NCBI GenBank assembly: GCA_032622095.1
Contig: CP136066.1
Coordinates: 225,374,961 to 225,438,960 of the forward strand
Reading direction: 5' to 3'
Source: Siphonodentalium dalli
Lineage: Eukaryota > Mollusca > Scaphopoda > Gadilida > Siphonodentaliidae
DNA: 64,000 bases
Part shown: positions 35,095 through 45,552 of the stretch, one piece after another
Position numbering within the stretch: the stretch's first letter is position 1
How the letters are laid out: every line of letters starts with the position of its first letter
Notes under the pieces: model-generated
Databases searched by the model: none
Told to the model about the DNA's origin: nothing
The model's input: only the letters and a program-made list of their open reading frames with translations
Position numbers and translations under genes: made by a program

Positions 35095-36271
35095 CATGTA
35101 GTGTCACAAAGTTAGGTTTTCATCTTTCGTTTATCAGCGCGTCATTTCATTTCGTTTTTGTTCACTTATCAACCCTTCGCCTCATTCATAACATCACCCG
35201 TTTGGAAACTTTGGTTCGTTATATTTCATTATTTTATTCGCGCAAGTAATATTATTTGTCATGTTATTCATTGTAATTGCTAGCACATTGTTTACTGGTG
35301 ACGTCACGATCCGGAAGGTTAACTTCCGGTTCGTGAAATCACTGCGCGCTTAGATACGGTTACTAGGAACGCACTGCGTGCCCTCCCAGAGTAGGCAACG
35401 CAGTGTGTACCCAGTAAGGGAACGCAGTCTTGTGAGGGAACACAGTCACGTGACAGTAGGGAACGTACTGCGTGCCCTCTATGGAACGCAATCCCGGGGT
35501 ATAAAAGGCTCCCCCCACCTCCGTAAGGGAACGCAATCTCACATTATTTTGGTCAGACGATACGATACATAATAGCGATCTCAAACTTAAGTTCTCTGAA
35601 CTATTTTGCAGTACTAAGGTACGCCCGGTATTGAGACAAGTCAGCCCATTGACTACCTTTGTGTAGGCGTTCCGTTGGGAATTTCCGATCTATTTTTGAT
35701 ACCAAGAGTAATGTTATTGTTTATCATGGATACAATCCTATGTATCCTGTTTTCGTGTTAGACTGCCGTCTTTCACCCAACGTAAACACCCTTTGAGAAG
35801 CTTATTTCTCACATTAAATATTGTTAGTAAAACAATACCGTGATGTATTCAACTAATATATGAATACAATTGTTGATAATCAATCGACGTAAATAATAAG
35901 AATTAATTGACATTAATTCTAATAGACATAGATCAATACACTCTGTTTATGTAATATTCCATTTACGGGAACGGTGATTAGGGAGCTAGCAGTCACAAAT
36001 TGTACTCCATTGCAAATACATGAAATCAGTACTACATCATAAATAATAGATGTCAGACTAGTACAGAATAAATGATTGATTTATGATTATTCAATTAATT
36101 CATTGATTTAATTCTACTCACCATTGAGATAGAACCTTCACTGAGAAGTGTGACTGGGCAACGGGGTATATTTAATTACTCTAGTTGTCAAGTTAAGCTA
36201 CTATACAATATCATATAGTCTTTATAGATATTATAAAGTAACTTAGAGTAAGAACCCCCCTCACAGGTTAC
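35095..36271. mobile_element. LTR-like insertion with TATA box
   Basis: It is a 1.18-kb insertion in the inner CACTG element; the other arm is continuous here (AATACTAATTTCGACC). Edges are ACTA|CATGTAGTGTCAC and CAGGTTAC|ACTA. The TGTAGTGTCAC...GGTTACA pattern resembles LTR ends, but the duplication is 4 bp and the exact border is ambiguous. A strong TATA box (GTATAAAAGG) lies at 35499-35508, preceded by repeated GGAACGCA motifs. No internal retroelement region is present, so a solo LTR is the favoured reading. Confidence 0.5.
35499..35508 (+). promoter_or_regulatory. TATA box in the LTR-like insertion
   Basis: GTATAAAAGG sits in a GC-rich context (CCCGGG upstream, CTCCCCCC downstream), an excellent match to a polymerase II core promoter. 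No start site or transcript can be assigned. Confidence 0.5.
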
Positions 36272-37719
36272 ACTAGTTTCGACCATTCAAAGACATAATT
36301 ATTTATGAATCGTAATGCCTACCGGGAAATCATATTGTCACCATGGGAACCTGGCTAATTATATGGTAAATTGGAAAGTTAAGAGCAGAACATTGGTGTT
36401 GACCCATGAAAAATACCATTGGTCTGACCTTTATTAGTTACGGTCTTGATATTAATTAAACGGTGTTGAACCGTAAAAAATACAACGGTCTGACAGTTAC
36501 TGGTCACGGTCTGCCAGTTACTTAAACGGTTTTATACCATGGAACATGCTACGGCCTGACCGTATGTTTAACGGTCAAATGTTGGCGGCGATGTTGCGCG
36601 GTCTCAGACAGTTAAAGCGACGGTCTTGTTTCTAACAGTGTAGCTTGATAAGAACATCCAACCAATAGTGGACTCGGGTACGTAAATTGTCATAATAACT
36701 GGGCGATAACATGGCGAATGGCGACAATGTCTCATATCTACATGTTTCAATGAACATTGACGAACGTGGGATGAATCGGTCCGTGTAATTGTAATAGTTG
36801 TACTCGTAAGTTGGAATTGTACGGATGTGTGATCATACGTCACTGTGCGGCATCAGTTCATTGTTTACCGTGTTGTTGTTGTTGACATCGAAGCTCTTGT
36901 GAAGTACTCTGGTGCGTAGTTTATCCTCTCGTCTAGATGTACATGTATGTGCTTCAAAACTATCAACACTGTCAACTGGATTGAACGGTCAAGTTAAAAA
37001 TTGGCAACACTGTCAACATTATAATAGTAATAGTTGTTGTTATTATTGTACCTATCCTGTTGTGTCAGTAAATGTTTCCGTGTTTTGATAGGCTCAGCAC
37101 TGTCATTTACAACATGAACACTGAGCCGAATGATGACAAGTCATAGCCGACAGCTCGAAATGGCACCTCGAAGACAACCCAGTTGTCACAATTAAGTGGA
37201 AAATATCAATGATTAAGCCGGTTTTCGTATATTTGGAAATTGTCCGTTCACATTGGAACCGAAGTCAGACAATTTTAACATTAGTCCACAACTTTATTGA
37301 TCACATTTTCTAAAAAAAATAACAATAGTGTTTTTTCAGCCTGGCGATGACACGGAGAAAGAAATTCGTGAATGATAAAAGTAACAGCTCATGGAAATAA
37401 CGTAATTACGGACGCACGACAAGGCGGTTCTGTGCTTTACACATAATGAATATACGGATTATTGCACTGAATACAAACAATTAATAATAAATAATAAATA
37501 TCAGTCAAATTCAGTCATACTGTATGGAGTCACTATAATTGGATCGCCGATAAATATATTGTTGAATTTTGACGGCATGAACTTGGAAGCACGCTCATTT
37601 TTTACTTTGAGGGGGCGCATAACAAAACGGCGATTCACCGTACAACTGATGAAACGGTATGGGACCGTCGGAATACGACGGTCAACACCGTCAAACCGAC
37701 AGTATTTTTTATGAGTGTA

Positions 37720-38640
37720 TGACACATAACGGCCATTTCGAAAACAATATATTTTGTCCGGTTATGGTGAAGGTCGGTTCAACCGTAAGCTGGGATAAGA
37801 GGGGTATTAAACCTGTCATTGCGGGAGCTGCCCTGTTGCAACAGTAAGGCACGCTGTTGGTGCATTGCACTGGCTTACAAGGTCAAGGTAACGTTTGTTA
37901 TGACAATGAATTATCTAAAATATTCGAGGTTCCCGATGGAAGATTTTGCATGTATAAGATAATGCGTTGGCACAGGGCTTTTGCTAAATTTCAGGAAGCT
38001 CCAGTGATGATGGGAGGGTTAAAGCACATAATTGTAGATGACAAAGGATCCATTTATTAACATATATCTGTGTCTGCCACCACTAATTGCTGCATTAGTA
38101 TAGAGAGTGGATACAAAAGGCTTTACTCTGCAAGCTCAATATGCCACCCTTATATAAAATAGTCTATGTCAATTATATAATATGCAATTAGTAATTTGAA
38201 GGCTCACAAAAGACAAAACAGTTCTGTGATATTTCATATACGCCCCTTTCACATTAATCCCATTGTGTTCAGCCCATATTGCACAATATCGGATTCGTTT
38301 TAGATATGTTATGGAGTAACGTGTAAATAATTTCTAGGGTAAACATATTAATTTATCTAAATCATGCACATGAATATAACAAAATTGTATAATATATAAA
38401 GACAATCATTTTAGAGAATGAGATTTGACAGAATGTATGGCGCTTATATGAGCCATTTCCCATCTTTGGCATACACATTTGGTGTCTTTTTCGTAATGTT
38501 CTTTTCCCAGTTAGATTTTGTTTTTGTGTTCATTTTTCTATCTTATTATCATTGTCGTGTAAATAATGTGCAGACATTAGCGATGATATGGGTGGACCTT
38601 ATGTTAATAGTAATATTTCTAATTTATCTCCTTTGCGTTT
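37720..38640. other. No gene recognised; relic of the double-hairpin cassette
   Basis: At 37949-37979 the text CATGTATAAGATAATGCGTT-GGCACAGGG is the degraded right edge of the cassette family. The rest is AT-rich with no coding homology. Confidence 0.5.
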
Positions 38641-38649
38641 TTGTTGTGA

Positions 38650-38935
38650 GGGTTAGACTGGCTCCCGTCGCCCAGTACTGCAGTGTTAGACTGGCTCCCG
38701 TCGCCCACTACTCCGATGTTAGACTGGCACCCGTCGCCCAATAGTGCAATTTTAGACTGGCTCCCGTCGCCCAATTGTGCAATGTTAGACTGCTTCCTAT
38801 CGCCCAGTATTTCAGTGTTAGACTGGCTCCCATCGCCCATTATTCAGATGTTAGACTGTCTCCCCACGCCCAGCACTGCAGTGTTAGACTGGCTCTCATC
38901 GCCCAGTACATCAATGTTTGACTGGCACGATACCC
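38650..38935. repeat. 33-bp minisatellite, about 8-9 copies
   Basis: The unit is GTTAGACTGGCTCCCGTCGC + CCAGTACTGCAAT, 33 bp, diverging toward the right end. The period preserves reading frames on both strands (minus unit LGDGSQSNIAQ), so the open frames here are by-products. Confidence 0.92.
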
Positions 38936-39035
38936 CGAAATTAACATATATGTCGAAACTACCCGGTTTGGAGATTATGTGCTAGACAAGCTCCTGTCCA
39001 CAAACGTTCACTCAGATACAGCCACTCATCTCATG

Positions 39036-39232
39036 TTCTGTTCTCACTATACATACCTCACTCCCCTCGTATTATGGTTTCGCTAGATACCCCACTCCCT
39101 TCGTGTTATGATATCACTGTAAATACCTCACTCCCCTCGTATACTGATCTCACTAAATAGCTCACTACCATCACGTACTGATCTCACTAGATACCCAAAC
39201 CCCTCGTGTTCTGCCCTCAACAGATACCGAAC
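39036..39232. repeat. ~40-bp degenerate minisatellite, about 5 copies
   Basis: Repeated phrase TACCTCACTCCCCTCGTAT followed by TGATCTCACTAGA, each copy with several substitutions. Confidence 0.8.
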
Positions 39233-39239
39233 ACAATTC

Positions 39240-39440
39240 AGGCGATCAATGTCAGAGTCAATAACCGATGAAGCACACTCTTCGGTGTTGACCATTCGGT
39301 CATCGGGATTGGAGGGACTAAGCGCCATTTCGATCGTTATTGACCAATTTGTTTGCCTAATCGACACAAACTATAACGAAGTGCCCAAGTTCGTGCATCG
39401 CTCAATGGCGAGTAATAAACGTCTGGGTCTTGTTCCGCAA
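39240..39440. repeat. Dispersed repeat, copy 1
   Basis: The block (GATCAATGTCAGAGTCAATA ... CACACTCTTCGGTGTTGACC ... TCGATCGTTATTGACCA ... AATCGACACAAAC) recurs at 53156-53335 and in part at 50268-50335. It is a dispersed repeat with no recognised coding content. Confidence 0.75.
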
Positions 39441-41186
39441 AATATTTACATATACAGTACGTAAATCGTGTGCGATTTGGGAAACACTCAACGCCGTGGC
39501 AAATATTCGGGTAGAGTGATTCACGGTGATCCACTCAACACCGAAATCTTGAGTGGCGAGGATTAGCGATCGCTATGGTGTAATCAACATGGTTGTGAAG
39601 TTCACCGTTGATCACCACTTGAAAGTCGTCGTGAGGCTCTGTGTAGTGGTTTGATAAGTTTATTATGCCTTAGCTGCAATCAACAAAGAACATAAGTGCA
39701 TCAGTACATGAACAAAACATATTTATATATATATAATACCAATACATATTTGCAGGCAGTTACCCCGGTTAGACAATATTATATTATTTGTTTTGTTTGT
39801 TTGTTTGTTTTTTGCCACGCTCATTTGGTATATCCTCGATGCATTTCTGATAAGAGCTGCATTGATAATTCACAGATAGCTGCACCACACTGCCAGCACC
39901 CACTAGATGTCTGGTCGGACATTTCATTGTTATTATATCATTGTTCGAGGAATTGCGCTACACGTGATATTATAATATGTCTTGACAAACAACTCGTTTC
40001 TGGCTGGCACACGATCCCCTTTTGTGGTTCGCGACTGTCACATAAAATGCCATCCGATTAAGTCACTTTCGTCAAGCTGGGTTTCCACCCTTTATATGAA
40101 GCTGTATAATATATTTGGCATCGAGTGTGTGTATTACATGGGGTAATTTCTTAGAGATAACTTTAGAAAAATACATACTTTCTTAAGGTGGCTTATATTT
40201 TCCACTGTCACTAGCACACAAAATTTAGTCCCCACGGGGTTGAGTGTTTTGCTTATCGCACACTCTTTACGTGCTGTATACACCGACATGGTATAACGTA
40301 AATAAGCGAACTGTGTGTCATTAATAATTGGAGACATTGTTATCGACCTACTGATATAAGACACGGGCCGACTTCGCGGTGGGCATCGCTGTTAAAATAG
40401 TCACATCCGCTAAAACCGCCATACTCAGACAGAATATAATATAATAGACAGTTATTATTCGTAAACCGATCATAAATATCGCGTATATTGCATGTTATTG
40501 TCACGTTTGTTCGTTCTGTTATGTAAACAAACACCAAACAGTTACATAACCATGTGTTTATAGACAAAACACTCGGAACTACCGGATCGTCCAAATGCAA
40601 TTTTCCTTTGTGCGAAGATAAATTTATTGGAACCATCAACAATCGCATTCAAGTCACACCAAGTCTTTATTTTAATCGACCAATTCTACCCTCTGTCAGT
40701 TCAACATCCAAGCTAATCCACGTTACTTTATGATTGGGAAATGATCAGACAGATAACATTTATTTAATATAATTGCTCTTGCAAAGAGAATACTATTTTT
40801 CGATGCAATTAGTATGACTCTCCACAGAGGATGTATTAACGATATATATTTACACACTAAGTGTTGTCATCACTAAATCCAGCATTCTGATTGGTCGGCG
40901 CCCACGTGGCTAGTTGCAGCTATTTCTCGGTGAATGCGTAACGCCTCATAACACCAAGCTAATAACACCATCGATACGTCATTAGGTTTGGAAAGACGAA
41001 CGCGTAATGCTTTGGGCGCATTTTGACTCGCGCAGGATTGACTTAATACATCATCGGGTTTCAACATGAAGAGAAATTGTTCCTATTAACTTTTGCAAAG
41101 GGTGCTATTGGGTATTTTGGGCTGATCTTGTCACGATACACTTTTTGATTTAAATATATTTACAAAAGCGGATTTTTCGCTAAATG
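39441..41186. other. Stretch with no recognisable gene
   Basis: A 121-codon open frame on the plus strand (39.70-40.06 kb) is Cys-rich but has no signal peptide at its start and no family resemblance. I do not call it a gene. Nothing else was seen. Confidence 0.4.
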
Positions 41187-41365
41187 TATATAAATATAAG
41201 GATTAACTGTCATGTGGACTATTTTTATGGAGATGTAACGGTGAGGAAAGTGGACATAACTTGTATGTAAAACCCTTCGGGTTTTACACAAGTTATGTCC
41301 ACTTACCTCACCGTTACATCTCCATAAAAACAGTCCACATGACAGTTAATCCTTATATATATGGT
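41187..41365. repeat. ~178-bp near-perfect hairpin with TTCG loop
   Basis: Arms of ~85 bases (AAGGATTAACTGTCATGTGG ... AAGTGGACATAACTTGT and complement) close on GTAAAACCC-TTCG-GGTTTTAC, a stem capped by a stable-type tetraloop. It looks like a snap-back MITE. Confidence 0.9.
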
Positions 41366-41494
41366 AATACATACTATAATATTATTGTGAGTTGTAAGTT
41401 GTAGGCGCACCGAAGTAGGGGTTTTACAACCGACGTATAATGCGCTCGAATCTAAATAAGCAAATGACTCAATATTGAGAAGAACATGCATCTC

Positions 41495-42455
41495 TGGTGG
41501 AGGGATGGAGAGAATCTCTGGTCGAGGGATGGAGAGAATCTCTGGTGGAGGGATGGAGAGAATCTCTAGTGGAGGGATGGAGATAATCTCTGGTGGGGGG
41601 ATGGAGATAATCTCTGGTGGAGGGATGGAGAGAATCTCTGGTGGAGGGATGGAGAGAATCTCTGGTGGAGGGATGGAGATAATATCTGGTGGAGGGATGG
41701 AGATAATCTCTGGTGGAGGGATGGAGATAATCTCTGGTGGAGGGATGGAGAGAATCTCTGGTGGAGGGATGGAGATAATCTCTGGTGGAGGGATGGAGAT
41801 AATCTCTGGTGGAGGGATGGAGAGAATCTCTGGTGGAGGGATGGAGAGAATCTCTGGTGGAGGGATGGAGATAATCTCTGGTGGAGGGATGGAGATAATC
41901 TCTGGTGGAGGGATGGAGATAATCTCTGGTGGAGGGATGGAGATAATCTCTGGTGGAGGGATGGAGATAATCTCTGGTGGAGGGATGGAGAGAATCTCTG
42001 ATGGAGGGGTGGAGAGAATCTCTGGTGGAGGGATGGAGATAATCTCTGGTGGAGGGATGGACAGAATCTCTGATGGAGGGGTGGAGAGAATCTCTGGTGG
42101 AGGGATGGAGAGAATCTCTGGTGGAGGGATGGAGAGCATCTCTGGTGGAGGGATGGAGAGAATCTCTGATGGAGGGGTGGAGAGAATCTCTGGTGGAGGG
42201 ATGGAGAGAATCTCTGGTGGAGGGATGGAGAGCATCTCTGGTGGAGGGATGGAGAGAATCTCTGATGGAGGGGTGGAGAGAATCTATGGTGGAGGGATGG
42301 AGATAATCTCTGGTGGAGGGATGGAGAGAATCTCTGATGGAGGGGTGGAGAGAATCTCTGGTGGAGGGATGGAGAGAATCTCTGGTGGAGGGATGGAGAG
42401 CATCTCTGGTGGAGGGATGGAGAGAATCTCTGGTGGAGGGATGGAGAGAATCTCG
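41495..42455. repeat. 24-bp minisatellite, about 40 copies, open in both directions
   Basis: The unit is ATCTCTGGTGGAGGGATGGA + GAGA or GATA. Because 24 is a multiple of three, the plus strand has a 342-codon frame (unit ISGGGMER) and the minus strand a 310-codon frame (unit ILSIPPPE). Variants GAGAGA/GAGATA/GAGAGC and GGTGG/GATGG form higher-order groups, for example at ~42.07-42.43 kb. There is no signal peptide, splice context or unique coding flank, so neither frame is called a gene. Confidence 0.93.
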
Positions 42456-44049
42456 TTTTATACGTGTGCGATATGTTTCTTGTCTTATTGTCTATTGTTC
42501 TAGGGAGACACTAAAGATATATAATTTATTTTGAATTAAATTGTTTGGTTCGTTCATGCTATCCATTCAACTTTCCTCTTCATGATTGGCCATGTATATA
42601 GGATTTAGTCCAGTAAATAGTTGGAACATTTGACTATTTTTCACTAATATGTTCCAGATCAGGATATGGGGTTACAGGCGTAATTGAGATTATCGACACA
42701 AAAAGAAATGGATTATTAAATTTGATACAGCAAGTAGCAATACAGAAAGTTCGATGTTAGACTGGTGGGGTAGTAATAACGAGCGTTGATTGAAAACAGT
42801 TGAACACGGCTAATATATTATCACTTCTTTACATTATGTTGGGAGCAAATGTTTTTTTTTATAATTTATCCAATTTTTTATTACAATTTGTATGGTTACA
42901 TATTAATTCCATGAAACAAAAAAGAGCATGTTAATAAAACATATATGTTGACATTTATCTATCAATTATCTGCCCTCATGAGAAATGTGTCATATATATT
43001 GGGGCTGAGATCTTTTTATGAGCCAGCTCTCCCTTCATATAGTCCATCATCTGTCCCATGTCCTCCAGTGTGAATTAGTTCACATGGGGAGATTGGGACA
43101 GAAGCTGGAAGAATGAACGGACACGTTGTTTAATTATATATATTGTTCATTGTACAATGAAAGCTGGTTTTGTTTTATTTAGCAAGAACTTTTAGGTGAA
43201 AACTGCAGAGGTTGTATATCAAGCAGATTTTTGAGGTTATTGTTTTCATAGGGAAATTTTATGCTGATTACCGGTTTATAGAAGTCAATGTAAATATGGT
43301 TTGAAATCACGTGATGCTCTTAGAGAGGTAGTTCGTGTATTCATCGACCTATTTCGATGCCGGGAACAATTCAAAAGCGAAAATTATTAGGTGTATTTTG
43401 GACGGCAACCATCAATGTGGCTTTAATTTATATTCAGGAGATTTTACACTCTTGAGTAAATCGTTTGGTTGGCATCTTGTGCAATGTAATGTGTGCATTT
43501 ACATGTTGTATGTCCCGTTCTCGGTGTCCATTTTGTTCAATTCTGAAGAATTTCATAAAAAAATGGAGCATATGAAGTAATTATATTATTTCCCCACGTT
43601 ATCAATTATGCCACATTTTCAGAATTTGCCGTGTTGTTATGAGAGTTCATTGCTCGACTACCCTTGTACGGCAATAATACAGAGCGTTGGTTCTTTTGAG
43701 AGCACATATGGTACCAGATTATGCCATGAATATCTACGCTTGGTACGCCCGTATCTATCATATTCCACTCATTCAAAAGATGGGAACCCAATCATTGCCA
43801 ACGTGCTGACCGCACTGAGTTTTAGTTCCAATTAAGTCGGAATGTAGATAAGCCGCTATCTTGGACCGAGTCACCAGGTCACTTAAACATAATTCTTCAT
43901 GGAATAACCCATATGATGGACGTTCTATCTAAATAATTACCAGTCCTCTCTTGATACTTATATCAGTAGTGGATCAGGATTTCCCCGACTTGGGGCTATA
44001 TATGATCCCCGACTTGGGGCTATATATGAACGGCGTGTGGAAAAGACCT
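42456..44049. other. No gene recognised; fragments of dispersed repeats
   Basis: The part at 43445-43600 (CTCTTGAGTAAATCGTTTGG and ATTATATTATTTCCCCACGT) recurs near 53510 and 54305. A 29-bp tandem duplication, CCCCGACTTGGGGCTATATA, lies at 43980-44030. No credible gene. Confidence 0.45.
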
Positions 44050-44133
44050 CTATGTGGCAATTTCCCAAGTGAGCAACAGGGCGGCTTACAGAAGAAAATC
44101 AGCTGCACGATGTCATCTTTCGTATTACAGGAA

Positions 44134-45392
44134 AAGGGTTCGCGCTACCCATAGCCAATTTAGCAAATTGCTATAAAAAAAATTAAATGGCTCCAAAACA
44201 ATCCCGATTGGCTACAAAAAGTGGCACCTAGCTTTTTAGCATTTGGAAATTGGTACCGATCGGGCATATAATAAAGCTTGCAGTCAACCGGTCGGAAACA
44301 AAACACACATTGATATCCGACATAGCTATCGCTGGGGTGAAAAGGTTTAGAATTTCTACTCGATAATAACACTAAGGCTATTGACTTCAATTTGACATAC
44401 ATTAGCCAAACAAAGGGCTTCCTGACATCCACATCGTTAGGAAGCTGTGAATTGATAGTAGGTGTATGATAAATTATCATAAATATGTCCTTCGTAACTC
44501 AGATTGGAGCTCGGTCGGAGCCGGTGGGCCTAACCCGGTAGCTGGAGATCACCAGATACCTGGGGATGGAGGAGGAGACAAGAAGTGGCGACGGATAAGG
44601 AAGAAGAACCCCTCCCGCAGAAGAAGAGACGAGGACAGAAGTGGAAACAGGGGCGAGCTGAGAGACGCCCAGCTGCCCCACTTGGCATTCCCCGACGATG
44701 CAACTGACGATGTTGCCACCAGAAGCAGCGACGCCGACGTTATTTCGGAAGTCCCTGCTATCGTCACCGAGGTCAGCGATTCTCGAAAAATCTAACAAAC
44801 ATACAGAAGAAGCGTTAGCGGCAGCACCATCAGCACCATCATCAACAACAACAACAACAGCACCAACCGATAGAAGAAAAAGAAAGAAAAAAAGAAAAAA
44901 ATCCATGTCTAGATCATTTTTCATCCCTCATCGGTATGTCTATGTCTCACCATATCATAACCCCAAATATCATTTCAAAGTGGGTTGTATGGGAGGGGTC
45001 CCGCCCCTCCAAAATCCTCCTGGGTTGAATCCCAAATTCACAATAATCAATAAGCATCTTTCACAAACTGTGACATACAGCAAATATTCCTAAATGAGTG
45101 GAAAATATCTCGCGAATGGCTATCATTCGATGGTGACAAAAATGTTATGTTCTGTTCTACATGCCGTGTTGCGAATGTTATAGATATGTTCGTATCTGGT
45201 TGTAGTATCATGAAGATAGATCTTATTCTGAAACATGAGCTAACACAAAGGTATGTGGACTGTGTTTTCAAAAGTGGCACCAAAAAATACTGGTCATAAA
45301 AAAGTGGCAACAGAAAGTATAAAGTGGCTCTAAACATAATGCAATTGGCAACAGTGTTGGCATCTTAGAATTTTGGGCCAGCGCGAACCCTG
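44134..45392 (+). mobile_element. hAT-like element with 8-bp target duplication
   Basis: Ends AAGGGTTCGCGCTACCC and GGGCCAGCGCGAACCCTG (inverse, CAGGGTTCGCGC type) are flanked by TACAGGAA on both sides (44126-44133 and 45393-45400). Eight-base duplications are diagnostic of hAT transposons. The last third of the interior encodes a BED/TTF-type zinc-finger segment. The left half holds an Arg/Lys/Ser/Thr-rich frame. The transposase catalytic region is missing, so the copy is non-autonomous. Confidence 0.85.
45091..45276 (+). pseudogene. TTF/BED-type zinc-finger segment of a hAT-family protein
   Basis: The frame starting at TTCCTAAATGAG reads FLNEWKISREWLSFDGDKN, VMFCSTCRVANVIDMFVSG, CSIMKIDLILKHELTQRY. 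The pattern W..REWL.FD....VMFC..C......F..G......L..H......Y is that of zinc fingers preceding hAT dimerisation regions in animals; the last ligand is Y instead of the usual H. An upstream frame (44698-45093) is low-complexity Ser/Thr/Lys-rich. It ends in non-coding sequence, so it is a fragment. Confidence 0.6.
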
Positions 45393-45552
45393 TACAGGAA
45401 TCCGTGGCATATGCGTCTGACAAGGGTTCTCGCGCTTTTGTGTGTTTCCTGTCAGTTCACCATTATTTTACGTGGTGTATGACTTGCTCCTAAAACTAAC
45501 TGCGGCACAAAAGGGAATGGCAATTCACAATATCGTATGATCTGCCCCAACT

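Larger units (their letters stand above)
32874..36640. mobile_element. CACTG-ended element, inner inverted copy
   Basis: Ends CACTGTTAGAAAATACTGTC and GACGGTCTTGTTTCTAACAGTG, with TA target duplication at 32872-32873 and 36641-36642. The target phrase GTCAGCCAAAGA-TA-G.TTGATAAGAACATCC is visible intact (as complement) inside the inner copy at ~33930-33955, which proves where it landed in the outer copy. Removing two insertions (34134-34607 and 35095-36271) leaves ~2.1 kb, equal to the outer copy. Confidence 0.8.
30384..37717. mobile_element. CACTG-ended element, outer copy, split by an inverse copy of itself
   Basis: Left end CACTGTTAGAAAAAATACCC, right end ...ACAGTATTTTTTATGAGTG, flanked by TA (30382-30383 and 37718-37719). 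Both ~200-bp ends are packed with ACGGT/ACCGT motifs. The outer element consists of 30384-32873 plus 36643-37717; a second copy in the opposite orientation occupies the gap. CACTG termini, subterminal repeats and a TA duplication suggest the CACTA/Mirage/Chapaev group, by inference. No transposase was seen. Subtracting identifiable insertions gives ~2.05 kb of element sequence. Confidence 0.78.

Noticed and set aside
39696-40061. 121-codon cysteine-containing frame
   Set aside because: No signal peptide, splice support or recognisable cysteine pattern; compatible with chance.
41303-42503. Proteins of 342 and 310 residues over the 24-bp satellite
   Set aside because: Both strands are open only because the unit length is a multiple of three; flanks carry no coding signal.
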